Source: Chloroflexota bacterium
Lineage (GTDB): Bacteria; Chloroflexota; Limnocylindria; QHBO01
Assembly (NCBI GenBank): GCA_038040195.1
Contig: JBBPIR010000001.1
Location: 81,561 to 145,560 of the forward strand
Direction: 5' to 3'
Length of the DNA stretch: 64,000 nucleotides
Shown: piece by piece, positions 27,225-36,189 of the stretch
Layout: every line of letters starts with the position of its first letter
How positions within the stretch are numbered: the first letter of the stretch is position 1
Made by a program: the position numbers and the translations under genes
Notes under the pieces: generated by a model
The model's input: only the letters and a program-made list of their open reading frames with translations
Told to the model about the DNA's origin: nothing
The model's database searches: none

Positions 27225-28313
27225 CTACGCCTCGAGCTCGGCCGGGTCGATCCCGGCCTCGCGGAGGGCGTCCGCCAGCGTCAGCTCGCCCTTCGCGACC
27301 CGCAGCTTCACCTCCGGGTCGAGGCGCTGCATGAGGGCCAGCTTCTTCTGGGCTTCGGCGCGCTTGCGCGCCTTCTCGTCATCGGAAACCGTTGGGCGAT
27401 CGGCTTTAGTCGGACCCTCCGCCGGCGCGGAAGCCTCCATCGGTGCGGATGTAGGAGCGACCGCATCGTCTGCGCCAGCGAGGCTGGCCGGCGCGGCGGC
27501 ATCGGGCTTGGCGGCGCCATCAGCCTGGGCCCCGTTGGTTCGTTCGGCATGGCCTTCGGGGTACACGATGCCCAGCTCGAACGGTCCCAATCGGTCCGCA
27601 CCCTTGGGCGCTCGCTTGTAGGTCTTGCGGTAGAAGGTGAGCATGTCGTTTGCGTTGGCGAACCCGATCCGTCGCCCGTTGTTTTCGATGCACTGCGAAG
27701 TGATGTCCACGAACGCGAACCCGTCGTGGCTGATCGCCTCGCGGATGGCGGTCCGCATCTGGGGCTGGTGGTAGACCGTGGTCCGCGCGTACAACGCGTG
27801 CGGGGAGCTGCGCACGATCCCCTGCAGGTTGATGGGCGTGTTCGGGTTGCCGCCCGGGGAGGACAGGGTCTTCGTCCCGGTCGGCGTGGTGGGCCCGGTC
27901 TGGCCACCGGTCAAGCCGTAGATCTCGTTGTTGTTACACAGGACCGTGATCCGCGCGTTGCGCCGGATGGCGTGGATCAGGTGGTTGCCGCCGATACTGG
28001 CCGTGTCGCCGTCGCCCGCCACCACGATCACGTTCAGCTCCGGGCGCACGGTCTTGATGGCCTCCGCCACCGGCAGGGTCCGGCCGTGGAGGGTGTAGAC
28101 CGACTCGTACTTCATGTAGCTGCCCATCCGCCCGGTGCAGCCGATGCCGGTCACGAGCACGGTATTAGTGTGGTCCAGTCCCAGCTCGTCGAGGACCATG
28201 GCCAGCTCGATCATGATCGTGCCGATGCCGCAGCCGGGGCACCAGATGGTCGGGAACAGGTCCATCTTGAGCTTGGACTTGAAGCCGAGCTCGGCGAAGG
28301 CGGCCTCGGGCAT
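27225..28313 (-). CDS. korB: 2-oxoacid:ferredoxin oxidoreductase, beta (TPP) subunit
   Basis: 362 aa. It holds the TPP site: [19 protein letters not shown], and [12 protein letters not shown] with Mg-binding [12 protein letters not shown]. The enzyme oxidises 2-oxoacids (2-oxoglutarate or pyruvate) to acyl-CoA and CO2 and reduces ferredoxin. The last ~100 residues are an unusual Ala/Pro-rich linker (about 255-310) ending in a charged helical tail, absent from typical subunits of about 280 aa. The ATG overlaps the alpha stop by 1 nt. Confidence 0.93.
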   Translation of the reverse strand: MPEAAFAELGFKSKLKMDLFPTIWCPGCGIGTIMIELAMVLDELGLDHTNTVLVTGIGCTGRMGSYMKYESVYTLHGRTLPVAEAIKTVRPELNVIVVAGDGDTASIGGNHLIHAIRRNARITVLCNNNEIYGLTGGQTGPTTPTGTKTLSSPGGNPNTPINLQGIVRSSPHALYARTTVYHQPQMRTAIREAISHDGFAFVDITSQCIENNGRRIGFANANDMLTFYRKTYKRAPKGADRLGPFELGIVYPEGHAERTNGAQADGAAKPDAAAPASLAGADDAVAPTSAPMEASAPAEGPTKADRPTVSDDEKARKRAEAQKKLALMQRLDPEVKLRVAKGELTLADALREAGIDPAELEA

Positions 28314-29449
28314 CAGCCGATCCCCAGCGGAGCGCGCGCAACGCGATCAGAGGGGGCCGGTGGGATGGGCGGCTCGTCGGGTCCGTCGCCCAGGACTCGC
28401 TCCAGTCCGGCATTGACGGCCTCCAGGCTGATCCGGCCGCCGAGCAGCGGGACGCGCTTGACCTCACGACGGAGGGCGAGCTCGGCCATGTCCGCGTACT
28501 GCCCATCGTTGGCCTCAATGGCCACGATGCTTTCGTACCCGTCCGCGACCGCCCGCAGCTCATCGGTGAGCATGGGGTGGATCCGGATGGGGCGGAACAG
28601 GGCGTAGTCGGGGGCCAGTGGCGCGGCGACACGGGACACGATCCCGTAGCAGATGACCAGGGTCTTGGCGTCGGTGTTCCAGCCGTGCTGGTACAGGGCG
28701 TATCGGTTCGCGACCGCCAGGTGCCGTTGCTTGGCGGCGTAGAACTGGCGCAGGTACTCGTCCGCGTCCGCGGTGGCCGGCTCGCCGGCGTTGGGGCCGT
28801 GCTCGTACATCAGGACCCCGGCGAAGAAGCGCGGGTCGGCCTCGCCGTTGCGGGCCAGGGGCACAAGCTCGCGAGGGGCGACAGTCACGCTCGCCTCCAG
28901 CTCGTCCAGGTCCACGACCTCGTTCAGGTGGGCTACGAACGTGTCGGACAGGAGGACCACCGGGGAGCGCGATTCCTCGGCCGCGTTGAACGCCGCCACC
29001 GCCAGCGTGAAGGCCTCCGTGACGGAGTTCGGATACAGCGCGATGGGGGTGTAGTCTCCGCTGCTCCCGTACCGAACCTGGAGGATGTCGCCCTGGCCGG
29101 GCATGGTCGGCATTCCAGTCGCCGGCCCAACCCGCTGGACGTCCACGAATACGCACGGCACGCCTACCTTCTGCGCGTAGCCGATTGCTTCCTGCATCAG
29201 GCTGAAGCCCGGGCCGCTGGTGGCGGTGAAGGATTTGGCCCCGGCCAAGCTGGCGCCGATCACGGCGTTGGCGCTCGCGATCTCATCCTCGGCCTGCAGG
29301 AAGCCGAACTCGGGGTGCTCGGCCGCCCAGCCCGAAGCCACGTTCAGGATCTCGGTCGAGGGGCTGATGGGGTAGCCGGCGTAGTACGAGGCCCCCGCCG
29401 CGATGGCGCCCCGGAAGACCGCCTCATTGCCCTGGACCAGGCGGCGCAT
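28313..29449 (-). CDS. korA: 2-oxoacid:ferredoxin oxidoreductase, alpha subunit
   Basis: 378 aa. Conserved alpha-subunit segments: GNEAVFRGAIAAGASYYAGYPISPSTEI, EDEIASANAVIGAS, TATSGPGFSLMQE and RVGPATGMPT. It pairs with the TPP subunit. The order delta-alpha-beta-gamma on the minus strand with gaps of 4, -1 and 18 nt shows one operon. Whether 2-oxoglutarate or pyruvate is the substrate cannot be settled by eye. Confidence 0.93.
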   Translation of the reverse strand: MRRLVQGNEAVFRGAIAAGASYYAGYPISPSTEILNVASGWAAEHPEFGFLQAEDEIASANAVIGASLAGAKSFTATSGPGFSLMQEAIGYAQKVGVPCVFVDVQRVGPATGMPTMPGQGDILQVRYGSSGDYTPIALYPNSVTEAFTLAVAAFNAAEESRSPVVLLSDTFVAHLNEVVDLDELEASVTVAPRELVPLARNGEADPRFFAGVLMYEHGPNAGEPATADADEYLRQFYAAKQRHLAVANRYALYQHGWNTDAKTLVICYGIVSRVAAPLAPDYALFRPIRIHPMLTDELRAVADGYESIVAIEANDGQYADMAELALRREVKRVPLLGGRISLEAVNAGLERVLGDGPDEPPIPPAPSDRVARAPLGIG

Positions 29450-29453
29450 CGGT

Positions 29454-29792
29454 CTAGGCCTCGGTCTCCGCGCCGGCCGCCTGGTGGCTCTCGCCTTCCT
29501 GGCCCCCCTTCGCCGCGTAGGCCGCGATGGCGGCGGGGATCATCTCGATCGCCAGGTCGGGGCAGTAGCGCTCGCACAGGCCGCACAGGATGCAGTTCTC
29601 CAGCTCGAGGATGGCGTCGTCGCGCAGCACGAGCGTGCCCTTGGGGCAGATGTCGACGCAGATGTCGCAGCGCTTGCAGAAGACCGGGTTCCAGGTGATG
29701 TTCTGGTAGTCGATCCAGCGCACGCCGTCGTGGTGGTTGGTCGAGGTCCCGGTGCCGAAATCGAGGGCGGTGTCCACCCGTTCTTTGCTCAT
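29454..29792 (-). CDS. 2-oxoacid:ferredoxin oxidoreductase, delta (2[4Fe-4S]) subunit
   Basis: 112 aa from ATG 29792. Two clusters: CKRCDICVDICP and CILCGLCERYCP. It transfers electrons from the TPP subunit to soluble ferredoxin. It is the first gene of the operon, and a TATCAT box lies about 10 nt upstream. It is divergent from the CapA-like gene, with 75 bp between the two starts. Confidence 0.9.
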   Translation of the reverse strand: MSKERVDTALDFGTGTSTNHHDGVRWIDYQNITWNPVFCKRCDICVDICPKGTLVLRDDAILELENCILCGLCERYCPDLAIEMIPAAIAAYAAKGGQEGESHQAAGAETEA

Positions 29793-29867
29793 GGGGGGAC
29801 CGATGATAGTCGGGTCGCCGGCGTCGCATGGGTATCCTCCGAGAATCGGTCGCAATATGGGTACACC

Positions 29868-31499
29868 ATGGCGGAGTCGCTATCCAACGCGAGGCATGCC
29901 GAGCGGTACGTCAAAGCACCGCCGGCCGGCCGTACGACACGTACGGCCGGCCGCTCCCTTGCCATCTCGCTGCTGCTGCTCGCCGGCTGCTCGGGCCTCT
30001 TCCCAAGCCCAACCCCCTCCCCGACGCAAAGGCCGTCGCCCACCGCCACGCCGATTCCCTCCCCCATTCCGAGCCCAACCCCGGAGGCCCTGGCGGAGTT
30101 TCCGCTCCCGGTGGTCACGGGCCAGACCGGCTTCCGGGTACAGATCACCGCCGCCGAGGTGAGCGCGCACCTGGCCCTGGGAACGATCCTCGTCCCGTGC
30201 GAGGTGACCGTTGTGATCGGCTCCGTGGTCAGCCCCGCGGAAAGCGCCGCGTGCCTCGATGGCCTCAAGATTCCGGCCGCCCTGGCAGAGGACCCGCAAA
30301 CGCTGGCACTCCTGCCACCCGGCCTGGTCAGTCCGGCCACCAAGGTCCTTCGCATCGGCCCGGCTGACCCGTTCGGCGGACCGCGGGCGCGCCGCCACTA
30401 CTACCCGGTGCGCGGCAGCGCGATCGGCCTACCCGAATCCTGGACCGACTATGACCGAGACGAGATCCGAACCCTCATGTCGCTCGGGGACTCGTGCCCC
30501 GACCGGGGAGTTGCCTACCAGGCCATCACCCTCGGCCGCGGCTGGCCGTGGGTCTTCGATGGTGGCCACGCCATCTACCGGCGCATCTATCCGAACCCGG
30601 TGGCACCAGGCAGCGTGGGCTACGGATTCAACGTCGTGGATGCGGTGCCCGCCGGGGATACCGGCGGTGTCGCCCGCCTGGTGCGGGACGCCGACGTCAC
30701 GGTCGACGACTTCGAATGCCCCGTCGTCGACAACTGGCAGGTGAATGGCGGCAGCGTGTTCTCGATCGATCCGGCGGTGCTACCCCACCTCCGCGACGAC
30801 TTCGGCGTCGACGTGGCCACCCTGGCCGCCAACCACGTGTTGGACCAGGGCGTGGCGGGCCTCCTGGAGACGATCGCCAAGTTCTACGCCGCCGGCATTC
30901 CGATCACCGGCATCGGTGCCGATCTGAACGCCGCGCTGGAGCCGGCGCTGGTTGAGGTCGGGAACATGACGTTCGCCTTCGTCGGCTTCAACGAGGTCCC
31001 AGGCGCCAGCCCGGCCGGGGCAGACCAACCGGGCGTGGCCTGGATCAACCAGGCGAACGCGGAAGAGGCCGTGCGGCGTGCGCGCGAAGCCGGAGCGACC
31101 CTTGTGTTCTGCATGCCGCAATGGGGCCTGCCCGAGTATCGGTCGGGATGGACTGCCCTTCAGATCCAGCACCAGGCCATGTTCTATGCCGCGGGATGTG
31201 ATCATATCCTGGGCTCCGGCACGCATTGGGCAGGACCGATTGGGTTCAGCCGAACCGATGACGGCGCGCTGCACTACGCAATTGGCAGCCACGGCAACTT
31301 CCTGTTCGGCCAGGACTGGAGCCAAGAGACGCAGGAGGGGGTCATCGTGGAGTTCGCGTTCCGGGGAACCGAGGTGGCCCAGGTCCGCCTGTATCCCTAC
31401 ATCATCTTGGACCAGGCCCAGCCGGCGCTGACCGATCCGCTGACCGACGGAGCTCATGTCCTCCGGCGGGTCTACGACAGCTCGGGCTGGACCTACTAG
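29868..31499 (+). CDS. CapA-family lipoprotein (poly-gamma-glutamate-type metallophosphatase fold)
   Basis: 543 aa. Lipobox LLLAGCSG near residue 45, then a Pro/Ser/Thr linker (PSPTPSPTQRPS). The C-terminal half (about 200-540) matches the PGA_cap fold: LMSLGDSCPDRG, TLAANHVLDQGVAGLLETI, GIPITGIGADLNAAL, FCMPQWGLPEYRS, GSGTHWAGPI and YAIGSHGNFLF. Family members act on capsule or cell-wall polymers outside the membrane. ATG 29868 has a TATGGG box 6 nt upstream. A 13-bp perfect hairpin lies in codons 19-29. Confidence 0.85.
   Translation: MAESLSNARHAERYVKAPPAGRTTRTAGRSLAISLLLLAGCSGLFPSPTPSPTQRPSPTATPIPSPIPSPTPEALAEFPLPVVTGQTGFRVQITAAEVSAHLALGTILVPCEVTVVIGSVVSPAESAACLDGLKIPAALAEDPQTLALLPPGLVSPATKVLRIGPADPFGGPRARRHYYPVRGSAIGLPESWTDYDRDEIRTLMSLGDSCPDRGVAYQAITLGRGWPWVFDGGHAIYRRIYPNPVAPGSVGYGFNVVDAVPAGDTGGVARLVRDADVTVDDFECPVVDNWQVNGGSVFSIDPAVLPHLRDDFGVDVATLAANHVLDQGVAGLLETIAKFYAAGIPITGIGADLNAALEPALVEVGNMTFAFVGFNEVPGASPAGADQPGVAWINQANAEEAVRRAREAGATLVFCMPQWGLPEYRSGWTALQIQHQAMFYAAGCDHILGSGTHWAGPIGFSRTDDGALHYAIGSHGNFLFGQDWSQETQEGVIVEFAFRGTEVAQVRLYPYIILDQAQPALTDPLTDGAHVLRRVYDSSGWTY
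29923..29953 (+). repeat. Perfect 13-bp inverted repeat inside the capA-like gene
   Basis: CGGCCGGCCGTAC (29923-29935), loop GACAC, GTACGGCCGGCCG (29941-29953). It lies just before the signal-peptide codons and could affect translation or RNA stability. Confidence 0.85.
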
Positions 31500-32500
31500 G
31501 CGGCCCGCTCCGCCGTCGGTTCCACGGCCGCTTCCGGCTCCGGCACGTCACGGGGCCGGCCGCTGACCATGGCTACCACCGCGCCGATGATGATCAGGCT
31601 GGCCAGCCAGGTTCGTGGCGTCATGGGCTCGCTGAGCACGATGGCGCCGAGCGCCACGGCCACCACCGGGTTCACGTAGGCGTAGGTCGAGACCACGCTG
31701 ACCGAGGCGTGGTGCAGGACCCAGATATAGGCCGTGAAGGCCACAACCGAGCCGAACACGATGAGGTAGGCAACCGCCATCAACGAGGCGCTGGAGAAAG
31801 TGCTGGGATCGACCGCGGACAGCTCGCCGCGCAGGATGCCGACCCCGAGCATCACGGTCCCACCGGCGACCATCTCGAGCCCGGCACCCTGAAATGGTGA
31901 GCGCGGCAACGGAGCGCGGCGGGCGTAGATTGAGCCGAGTGACCAGCAGATGGCCGCCCCGGCCACCAGGCCGATCCCGACCGGGTCGAGGGCCGCGACC
32001 CCCTCCAGCGGGACCACCAGGATGCCCACGCCCACCGCGCCCGCCACGAGGCCGGCGAGCGCAAGCCGGCTGGGACGTTGCCCGGCAACCAGGGCTTCGA
32101 AGATGGCCATCCAGATGGGCGAGGTGGCCACGATCAGGGCTGCGATTCCCGACGGGATGCGCTGCTCGGCGAGCACCACGCCTCCGTTGCCGCCCAGCAG
32201 GAGGAGGGTTCCGATGATGAGCGCCGAGCGCCAGTGGAGCCAGCTCGGCCGCTCGCCCGGCTGGCGGCGTGCGCGCCGCAAGATACCGATGCCGACCAGA
32301 AGCAGCACACCCGCCGTCGCGTACCGGACTCCCGCGGCCACGAGCGGGGGCAGAGTCTGGACCATCACCGCGATCGCCAGGTAGGTTGAGCCCCAAACCA
32401 CGTACACAATCAACAGCGCGGCCGCGACGGCCAAGGGCGACGTGGAGCGCTGATCGGGCCGGGTCACCGGCGCATTGTGCCGTGACAGGGCGAGTACCAT
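31496..32500 (-). CDS. EamA-family (DMT) transporter
   Basis: 334 aa, ten membrane helices, with VVWGSTYLAIAVMV at the first helix and the second EamA repeat at GAAICWSLGSIYARRAP. It resembles YedA/RhaT-type exporters. The cytoplasmic C-terminal tail is acidic and Pro-rich. It is a second EamA protein in the window, not closely similar to the one at 6384. Its stop shares a CTAG with the CapA-like gene. Confidence 0.9.
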   Translation of the reverse strand: MVLALSRHNAPVTRPDQRSTSPLAVAAALLIVYVVWGSTYLAIAVMVQTLPPLVAAGVRYATAGVLLLVGIGILRRARRQPGERPSWLHWRSALIIGTLLLLGGNGGVVLAEQRIPSGIAALIVATSPIWMAIFEALVAGQRPSRLALAGLVAGAVGVGILVVPLEGVAALDPVGIGLVAGAAICWSLGSIYARRAPLPRSPFQGAGLEMVAGGTVMLGVGILRGELSAVDPSTFSSASLMAVAYLIVFGSVVAFTAYIWVLHHASVSVVSTYAYVNPVVAVALGAIVLSEPMTPRTWLASLIIIGAVVAMVSGRPRDVPEPEAAVEPTAERAA

Positions 32501-32509
32501 TTGACGCCC

Positions 32510-33133
32510 ATGTCCCGGTCCTGGCGCCTCCTGACTGCCACGCTCCTGGTCCTGACGGCCTGCATGCCATCGGCTTCCAGCCGCATCCCCGGTGCGTCAG
32601 GGTCGCCGCCTTCGGCGTCGCTGGCGCCCTCTGGTGAACCATCGGCATCGGGTTCAGCCGAGCCAACTGATTCCGAAACGCCGAGCGGTGGACTGCCCGC
32701 CTTCGTGTGCGATCTGCCGATCACCGGTGCGGCCAGCATCGGGCTAGCTCATCTCGCCGACGTGCGGGTGGGCACCCACGCCGGGTATGACCGCATCGTC
32801 TTCGAGTTCATGGAGGACGGGACACCGGAGTTCCGGGTCGAAGCCGCTGAGCCGCCGTTCACCATGGATCCAAGCGGCATGCCAATGGCGGTCAACGGGT
32901 CGGCGTTCCTGCAGATCATTTTCAACGGCGGCACGAAGGTCGGCGACGACGGGACTCCCACCTACACCGGTCCCACCGAGTTCGGACCAGGATTCGACCA
33001 GCTGGTGGACCTCATCGAGCGAGGCGACTTCGAGGCGGTCAATAACTGGTACGTGGGGATGGCCGGCGAGGGGTGCCTGCGCGCATTCGTGCTCAGCAAC
33101 CCGAGCCGCGTTGTGATCGACCTTGAGCACTGA
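32510..33133 (+). CDS. Lipoprotein with AMIN-like domain
   Basis: 207 aa from ATG 32510. Lipobox LLVLTACMPS near residue 20, then a Ser/Pro/Glu-rich spacer. The domain from about residue 80 (DVRVGTHAGYDRIVFEFMEDGTPEFRVE ... SAFLQIIFNGG ... RVVIDLEH) is AMIN-like, usually linked to cell-wall polysaccharide binding. The start is 9 bp from the divergent EamA gene. The next gene's TTG overlaps its 3' end by 11 bp. Confidence 0.82.
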   Translation: MSRSWRLLTATLLVLTACMPSASSRIPGASGSPPSASLAPSGEPSASGSAEPTDSETPSGGLPAFVCDLPITGAASIGLAHLADVRVGTHAGYDRIVFEFMEDGTPEFRVEAAEPPFTMDPSGMPMAVNGSAFLQIIFNGGTKVGDDGTPTYTGPTEFGPGFDQLVDLIERGDFEAVNNWYVGMAGEGCLRAFVLSNPSRVVIDLEH

Positions 33134-34667
33134 TTCCCTCGCGCGCGGGATCCCGCCTGCCGCACGAGCGTCGGCAGTGAGCAGTGACCAGGGTCGACGA
33201 GCCGCCATCCTCCTCCTGACAGCAGCCGCCTTCGGGCTCCTGGCACAGCTGCTCTTCTACGGAGTGGGTCTCGGCCTCAACGTCCCGGTCACCATCGGGG
33301 TGGCGCTCACCGCCGGCTGGCTGGCTCGACCGTCGACGGCGCCCGCCCTGCGATCGGCCGATGCCTGGCTGCCGATAGCAGCGCTCATCCTGGCGGCGTT
33401 CGCCGCCCTGCGCGGGGATCCCACGCTGGTCGCTCTCGATGTGCTGGGCAGCCTGGCACTCACCGGTGCGGCGCTGGCGAGCTTTGCGGGGGTGCGGGTC
33501 GTCGAGCAATCACTCGACCGGCTGGCAGCCCTGGGCGGACGGGTCATGGGCGCTGCCGCCTGGGGAGCCGCCGAACCCCTGGAGACCGTCGCCAGGTCCA
33601 TCCCGCCCGGTCGCACGCGGGGCAACCTCGCACGGGCCACGCCGGTCCTGCGCGGTCTGCTGATCGCCATCCCGCTGCTCCTCGTGTTCGGCTTGCTGTT
33701 CTCGGCAGCAGACGCCGTCTTTGCGCGCTACGCCGGCGACTTCTTCAGCTGGCAGGTGGACTGGGACACCCTGGTCGGACGAACGATCACCGCCTTCATC
33801 GCCGCGTGGCTGGCCGGCGGGATGCTGGCGTTCATCTCGTCCAACCGCGCTGCCCAGTCGGAGCTGGCCACGGATGCGTGGGTGGGCCGGCCCCGCATCG
33901 GCACCGCCGAATGCCTGACCGTACTGGTCGCCCTGAACGCGCTGTTCGCGGTGTTCGTCGCCTTCCAGGCCACCTACCTGTTCGGTGGGCTCGATACTCT
34001 GGACGCCAGCGGCCTGACCTACGCCGAATACGCCCGGCGCGGCTTCTTCGAGCTGCTCGCGGTCGCCTTCGGGGTGGCGGGTGTGATCCTCGTCCTCGAG
34101 GCCTTCGTCACGCGCCGCTCGCGATGGTACGTGGCGGCCGCGGTCGGGCTCGTCGCCCTGACCCTGGTGGTGCTGGCCTCGGCTTACCTCCGGCTCCGCC
34201 TCTACCAGGACGCGTATGGCTGGACAGAGCTCCGCTTCTACGTCTTGGCCGCCATCCTGTGGCTGGCCATTGGGGCGCTGGGCACGGCGGTCGCGCTGGC
34301 CACCGACCGCACCCGGTGGCTGCTGCACGGCATGATCGCGCTCTCGGTCGTCTTTGGCCTCGCCTTCAACCTGATCGGCCCGGTTCGGTTCATCGCTGAG
34401 CGGAACGTCGAGCGGGCCGTGGACCCCTCATTGGTGCCGCCCGACGGCCGGACAGGACTGGACGTCCACTACCTGGCCAGCCTGGGCACGGACGCGGACA
34501 TCGTGCTCGCGGAGGCGCTTCGGCGCCTGCCGGTCCAGGCAGCCCGGGTGACGCGGGACGCACTCAACTTCAACGCGGACACGCTCGCGGCCGATCGGGC
34601 CGGCCAGGCCTGGCAGGCCTGGAACTACTCGCGTGAGCGGGCGCGCGCGCTGCTGGGCTCACCGTAG
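33123..34667 (+). CDS. DUF4173-type integral membrane protein
   Basis: 514 aa with about ten hydrophobic helices. The blocks [18 protein letters not shown] and [17 protein letters not shown] are diagnostic of DUF4173 (DUF4153-like) membrane proteins of unknown function. The C-terminal ~100 residues are soluble and helical ([20 protein letters not shown]). The start is TTG 33123; GTG 33177 (after 18 codons) is a plausible alternative. It lies in a run with the AMIN lipoprotein and cyclophilin, suggesting an envelope role. Confidence 0.85.
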   Translation: MSTDSLARGIPPAARASAVSSDQGRRAAILLLTAAAFGLLAQLLFYGVGLGLNVPVTIGVALTAGWLARPSTAPALRSADAWLPIAALILAAFAALRGDPTLVALDVLGSLALTGAALASFAGVRVVEQSLDRLAALGGRVMGAAAWGAAEPLETVARSIPPGRTRGNLARATPVLRGLLIAIPLLLVFGLLFSAADAVFARYAGDFFSWQVDWDTLVGRTITAFIAAWLAGGMLAFISSNRAAQSELATDAWVGRPRIGTAECLTVLVALNALFAVFVAFQATYLFGGLDTLDASGLTYAEYARRGFFELLAVAFGVAGVILVLEAFVTRRSRWYVAAAVGLVALTLVVLASAYLRLRLYQDAYGWTELRFYVLAAILWLAIGALGTAVALATDRTRWLLHGMIALSVVFGLAFNLIGPVRFIAERNVERAVDPSLVPPDGRTGLDVHYLASLGTDADIVLAEALRRLPVQAARVTRDALNFNADTLAADRAGQAWQAWNYSRERARALLGSP

Positions 34668-35182
34668 TGGCCGAGCGGCCGACACCCCCATCCGGCGCCC
34701 TCGAGACCTCGAAGTCGTACGCGGCTAGGTTTGTCACCGAGCGGGGCGAGATCGTGTGTGAGCTGTTCGCGGCGGATGCGCCGCTCACCGTGGAGAACTT
34801 CGTGAACCTGGCGCGGGCGGGCTTCTATGACGGGACGACCTTCCATCGGGTCATCCGCGGGTTCATGGCCCAGGGTGGTGATCCGACGGGGACCGGGAGC
34901 GGTGGCCCCGGCTACCAGTTCGGCGATGAGTTCAGTCCGCGGCTGCACCACGACGCGGCGGGGGTGCTGTCCATGGCCAACGCCGGCCCGAACACGAATG
35001 GCAGCCAATTCTTCATCACCCTCGCGCCGACGCCGCATCTCGACGGGAAGCACTCGGTGTTCGGTCGGGTGACGGACGGCATGGACGTGCTGCTCTCCCT
35101 TCGAGAGCGCGATCCGTCGCGCGCCACGGCCCTCGGCGACCGCATCGAGCGCATCGAGATCAGCGAGAAGCCGAAGCCCTAG
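34667..35182 (+). CDS. Peptidyl-prolyl cis-trans isomerase, cyclophilin type
   Basis: 171 aa. Catalytic and binding residues are visible: [25 protein letters not shown] (Arg, Phe, Gln), [17 protein letters not shown] and [12 protein letters not shown]. No signal peptide, so it is cytoplasmic. The GTG start overlaps the previous TAG by 1 nt. It speeds proline isomerisation during folding. Confidence 0.96.
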   Translation: MAERPTPPSGALETSKSYAARFVTERGEIVCELFAADAPLTVENFVNLARAGFYDGTTFHRVIRGFMAQGGDPTGTGSGGPGYQFGDEFSPRLHHDAAGVLSMANAGPNTNGSQFFITLAPTPHLDGKHSVFGRVTDGMDVLLSLRERDPSRATALGDRIERIEISEKPKP

Positions 35183-35198
35183 CCGATTTCGTGGCGGT

Positions 35199-35354
35199 TC
35201 AGGCGGCCTCGTACAGGAGGGCGTAGGTGACGGCCGGGTCGGGCGCGAAGTCGAAGCTCGTTCCACACGCGCTGCACAGCAGCTCGTCTGAGTTGCGGTC
35301 GACCTCGAAGGCGACCTCGTCCTCGCACCAGGGGCAGATCAGGTGAACAGTCAT
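35199..35354 (-). CDS. Small zinc-ribbon protein
   Basis: 51 aa. Two CXXC knuckles (CPWCEDE and CSACGTS), 14 residues apart, form a zinc ribbon; the tail ends DPAVTYALLYEAA. Its function is unknown. ATG 35354 is chosen as the only start near the first knuckle. It is divergent from the ArsR gene across an 84-bp region with a palindrome, so the two may be co-regulated. Confidence 0.75.
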   Translation of the reverse strand: MTVHLICPWCEDEVAFEVDRNSDELLCSACGTSFDFAPDPAVTYALLYEAA

Positions 35355-35402
35355 GCGCGGAGTCTGGAGCCGCGTTACGACACCTCGCCTGTCGCATACT
35401 AC

Positions 35403-35431
35403 TTGCGCGATTGCGCAAATACTGATACCGT
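35403..35431 (+). promoter_or_regulatory. ArsR promoter with overlapping operator
   Basis: -35 TTGCGC (35403-35408), 17-bp spacer, -10 TACCGT (35426-35431), then 7 nt to GTG 35439. The -35 box is the left arm of TTGCGC-GATT-GCGCAA (35403-35418), a typical ArsR-family operator, so the regulator probably represses its own gene and thioredoxin. Confidence 0.65.
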
Positions 35432-35438
35432 CACCTTC

Positions 35439-35738
35439 GTGATGACCACCGCTCTCCCGGCCGAGGCACAACGCGACCGCTCGGCGGCCGTGGCCCGTGC
35501 CCTGGCGGACCCGAAGCGGCTGTGCGTCCTCGAGTTCCTCGCCGATGGCGGCGAGCGCTCGGTCGGGGACCTGTCTCGGAACGTCGGGTGCCAGGTCCCG
35601 AACATGAGCCAACACCTCGCTGTCCTCCGCGCCGCCGGCATCGTCGCCGGCCGACGCCAGGGCAGCACCGTCCTGTACCGCATCGCCGATCGCAGCGTCC
35701 TGGACCTGGTCGGCGCCCTGCAACGGGTCGCCGGCTGA
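35439..35738 (+). CDS. ArsR-family transcriptional regulator
   Basis: 99 aa from GTG 35439 (ATG 35442 is next). Winged helix with recognition helix CQVPNMSQHLAVLRAAGIV and wing GRRQGSTVLYRI. Two Cys (RLCVLEF and VGCQVPN) could sense metal or thiol oxidation, but the ELCVCDL metal-binding motif is absent. Thioredoxin follows after 42 bp, a pairing that suggests redox or sulfur sensing. The leaderless start is supported by a -10 box 7 nt upstream. Confidence 0.9.
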   Translation: MMTTALPAEAQRDRSAAVARALADPKRLCVLEFLADGGERSVGDLSRNVGCQVPNMSQHLAVLRAAGIVAGRRQGSTVLYRIADRSVLDLVGALQRVAG

Positions 35739-35780
35739 GCGGCGCCCCACCAACAGTCCACGAAAGGAACCACTGAGCCA

Positions 35781-36122
35781 ATGTCGTCCAACGTCCCCGA
35801 GGTCACCGATGCCACCTTCGACGAGCTGGTGACCCAGAACGATCGCCCGGTCATCGTCGACTTCTGGGCCGCCTGGTGTGGTCCCTGTCGCCTGGTCGCC
35901 CCGGAAATCGACAAGATCGCCGAGAAGTACGCCGGCCAGGTCGACGTCTACAAGCTCGACGTTGACGCCAACCCGCACATCGCATCCCACTTCGGGATCA
36001 TGAGCATCCCGACCGTCGCGTACTTCCAGAAGGGCCAGCCACCGAAGGCCGCGGTTGGGTTCCGGCCCATGGCCGCACTGGAGTCCGCGTTCGGCCTGGA
36101 CAGCCTGGCCGCATCGGCGTAA
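35781..36122 (+). CDS. trxA: Thioredoxin
   Basis: 113 aa. Active site WAAWCGPCRLVAPE, cis-Pro loop MSIPTVAYFQKG and buried Asp in IVDFWA. It reduces protein disulfides in the cytoplasm. AAAGGAACC lies upstream of the ATG. It is co-transcribed with the ArsR regulator and followed by a GC-rich hairpin. Confidence 0.97.
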   Translation: MSSNVPEVTDATFDELVTQNDRPVIVDFWAAWCGPCRLVAPEIDKIAEKYAGQVDVYKLDVDANPHIASHFGIMSIPTVAYFQKGQPPKAAVGFRPMAALESAFGLDSLAASA

Positions 36123-36148
36123 GCCTCACCCCAGAGTCCCGCCCAACC

Positions 36149-36174
36149 AGCGCCCGGGCCGTTGCCCGGGCGCT
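36149..36174 (+). terminator. GC-rich hairpin after thioredoxin
   Basis: Perfect 11-bp stem AGCGCCCGGGC/GCCCGGGCGCT with a CGTT loop. There is no T-run; the next bases form the TATGCT -10 box of the following gene. It may stop or slow transcription before the protease promoter. Confidence 0.6.
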
Positions 36175-36189
36175 CTGTATGCTGACCGC

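Noticed and set aside
26880-28607. 575-codon + strand open frame opposite the Kor subunits
   Set aside because: Antisense shadow; the minus strand encodes complete beta and gamma subunits with all motifs.
18249-29792. A complete anaerobic benzoyl-CoA pathway
   Set aside because: Only an Oah-like enzyme and supporting genes are present; no benzoyl-CoA reductase, dienoyl-CoA hydratase of known type or CoA ligase is in the window.
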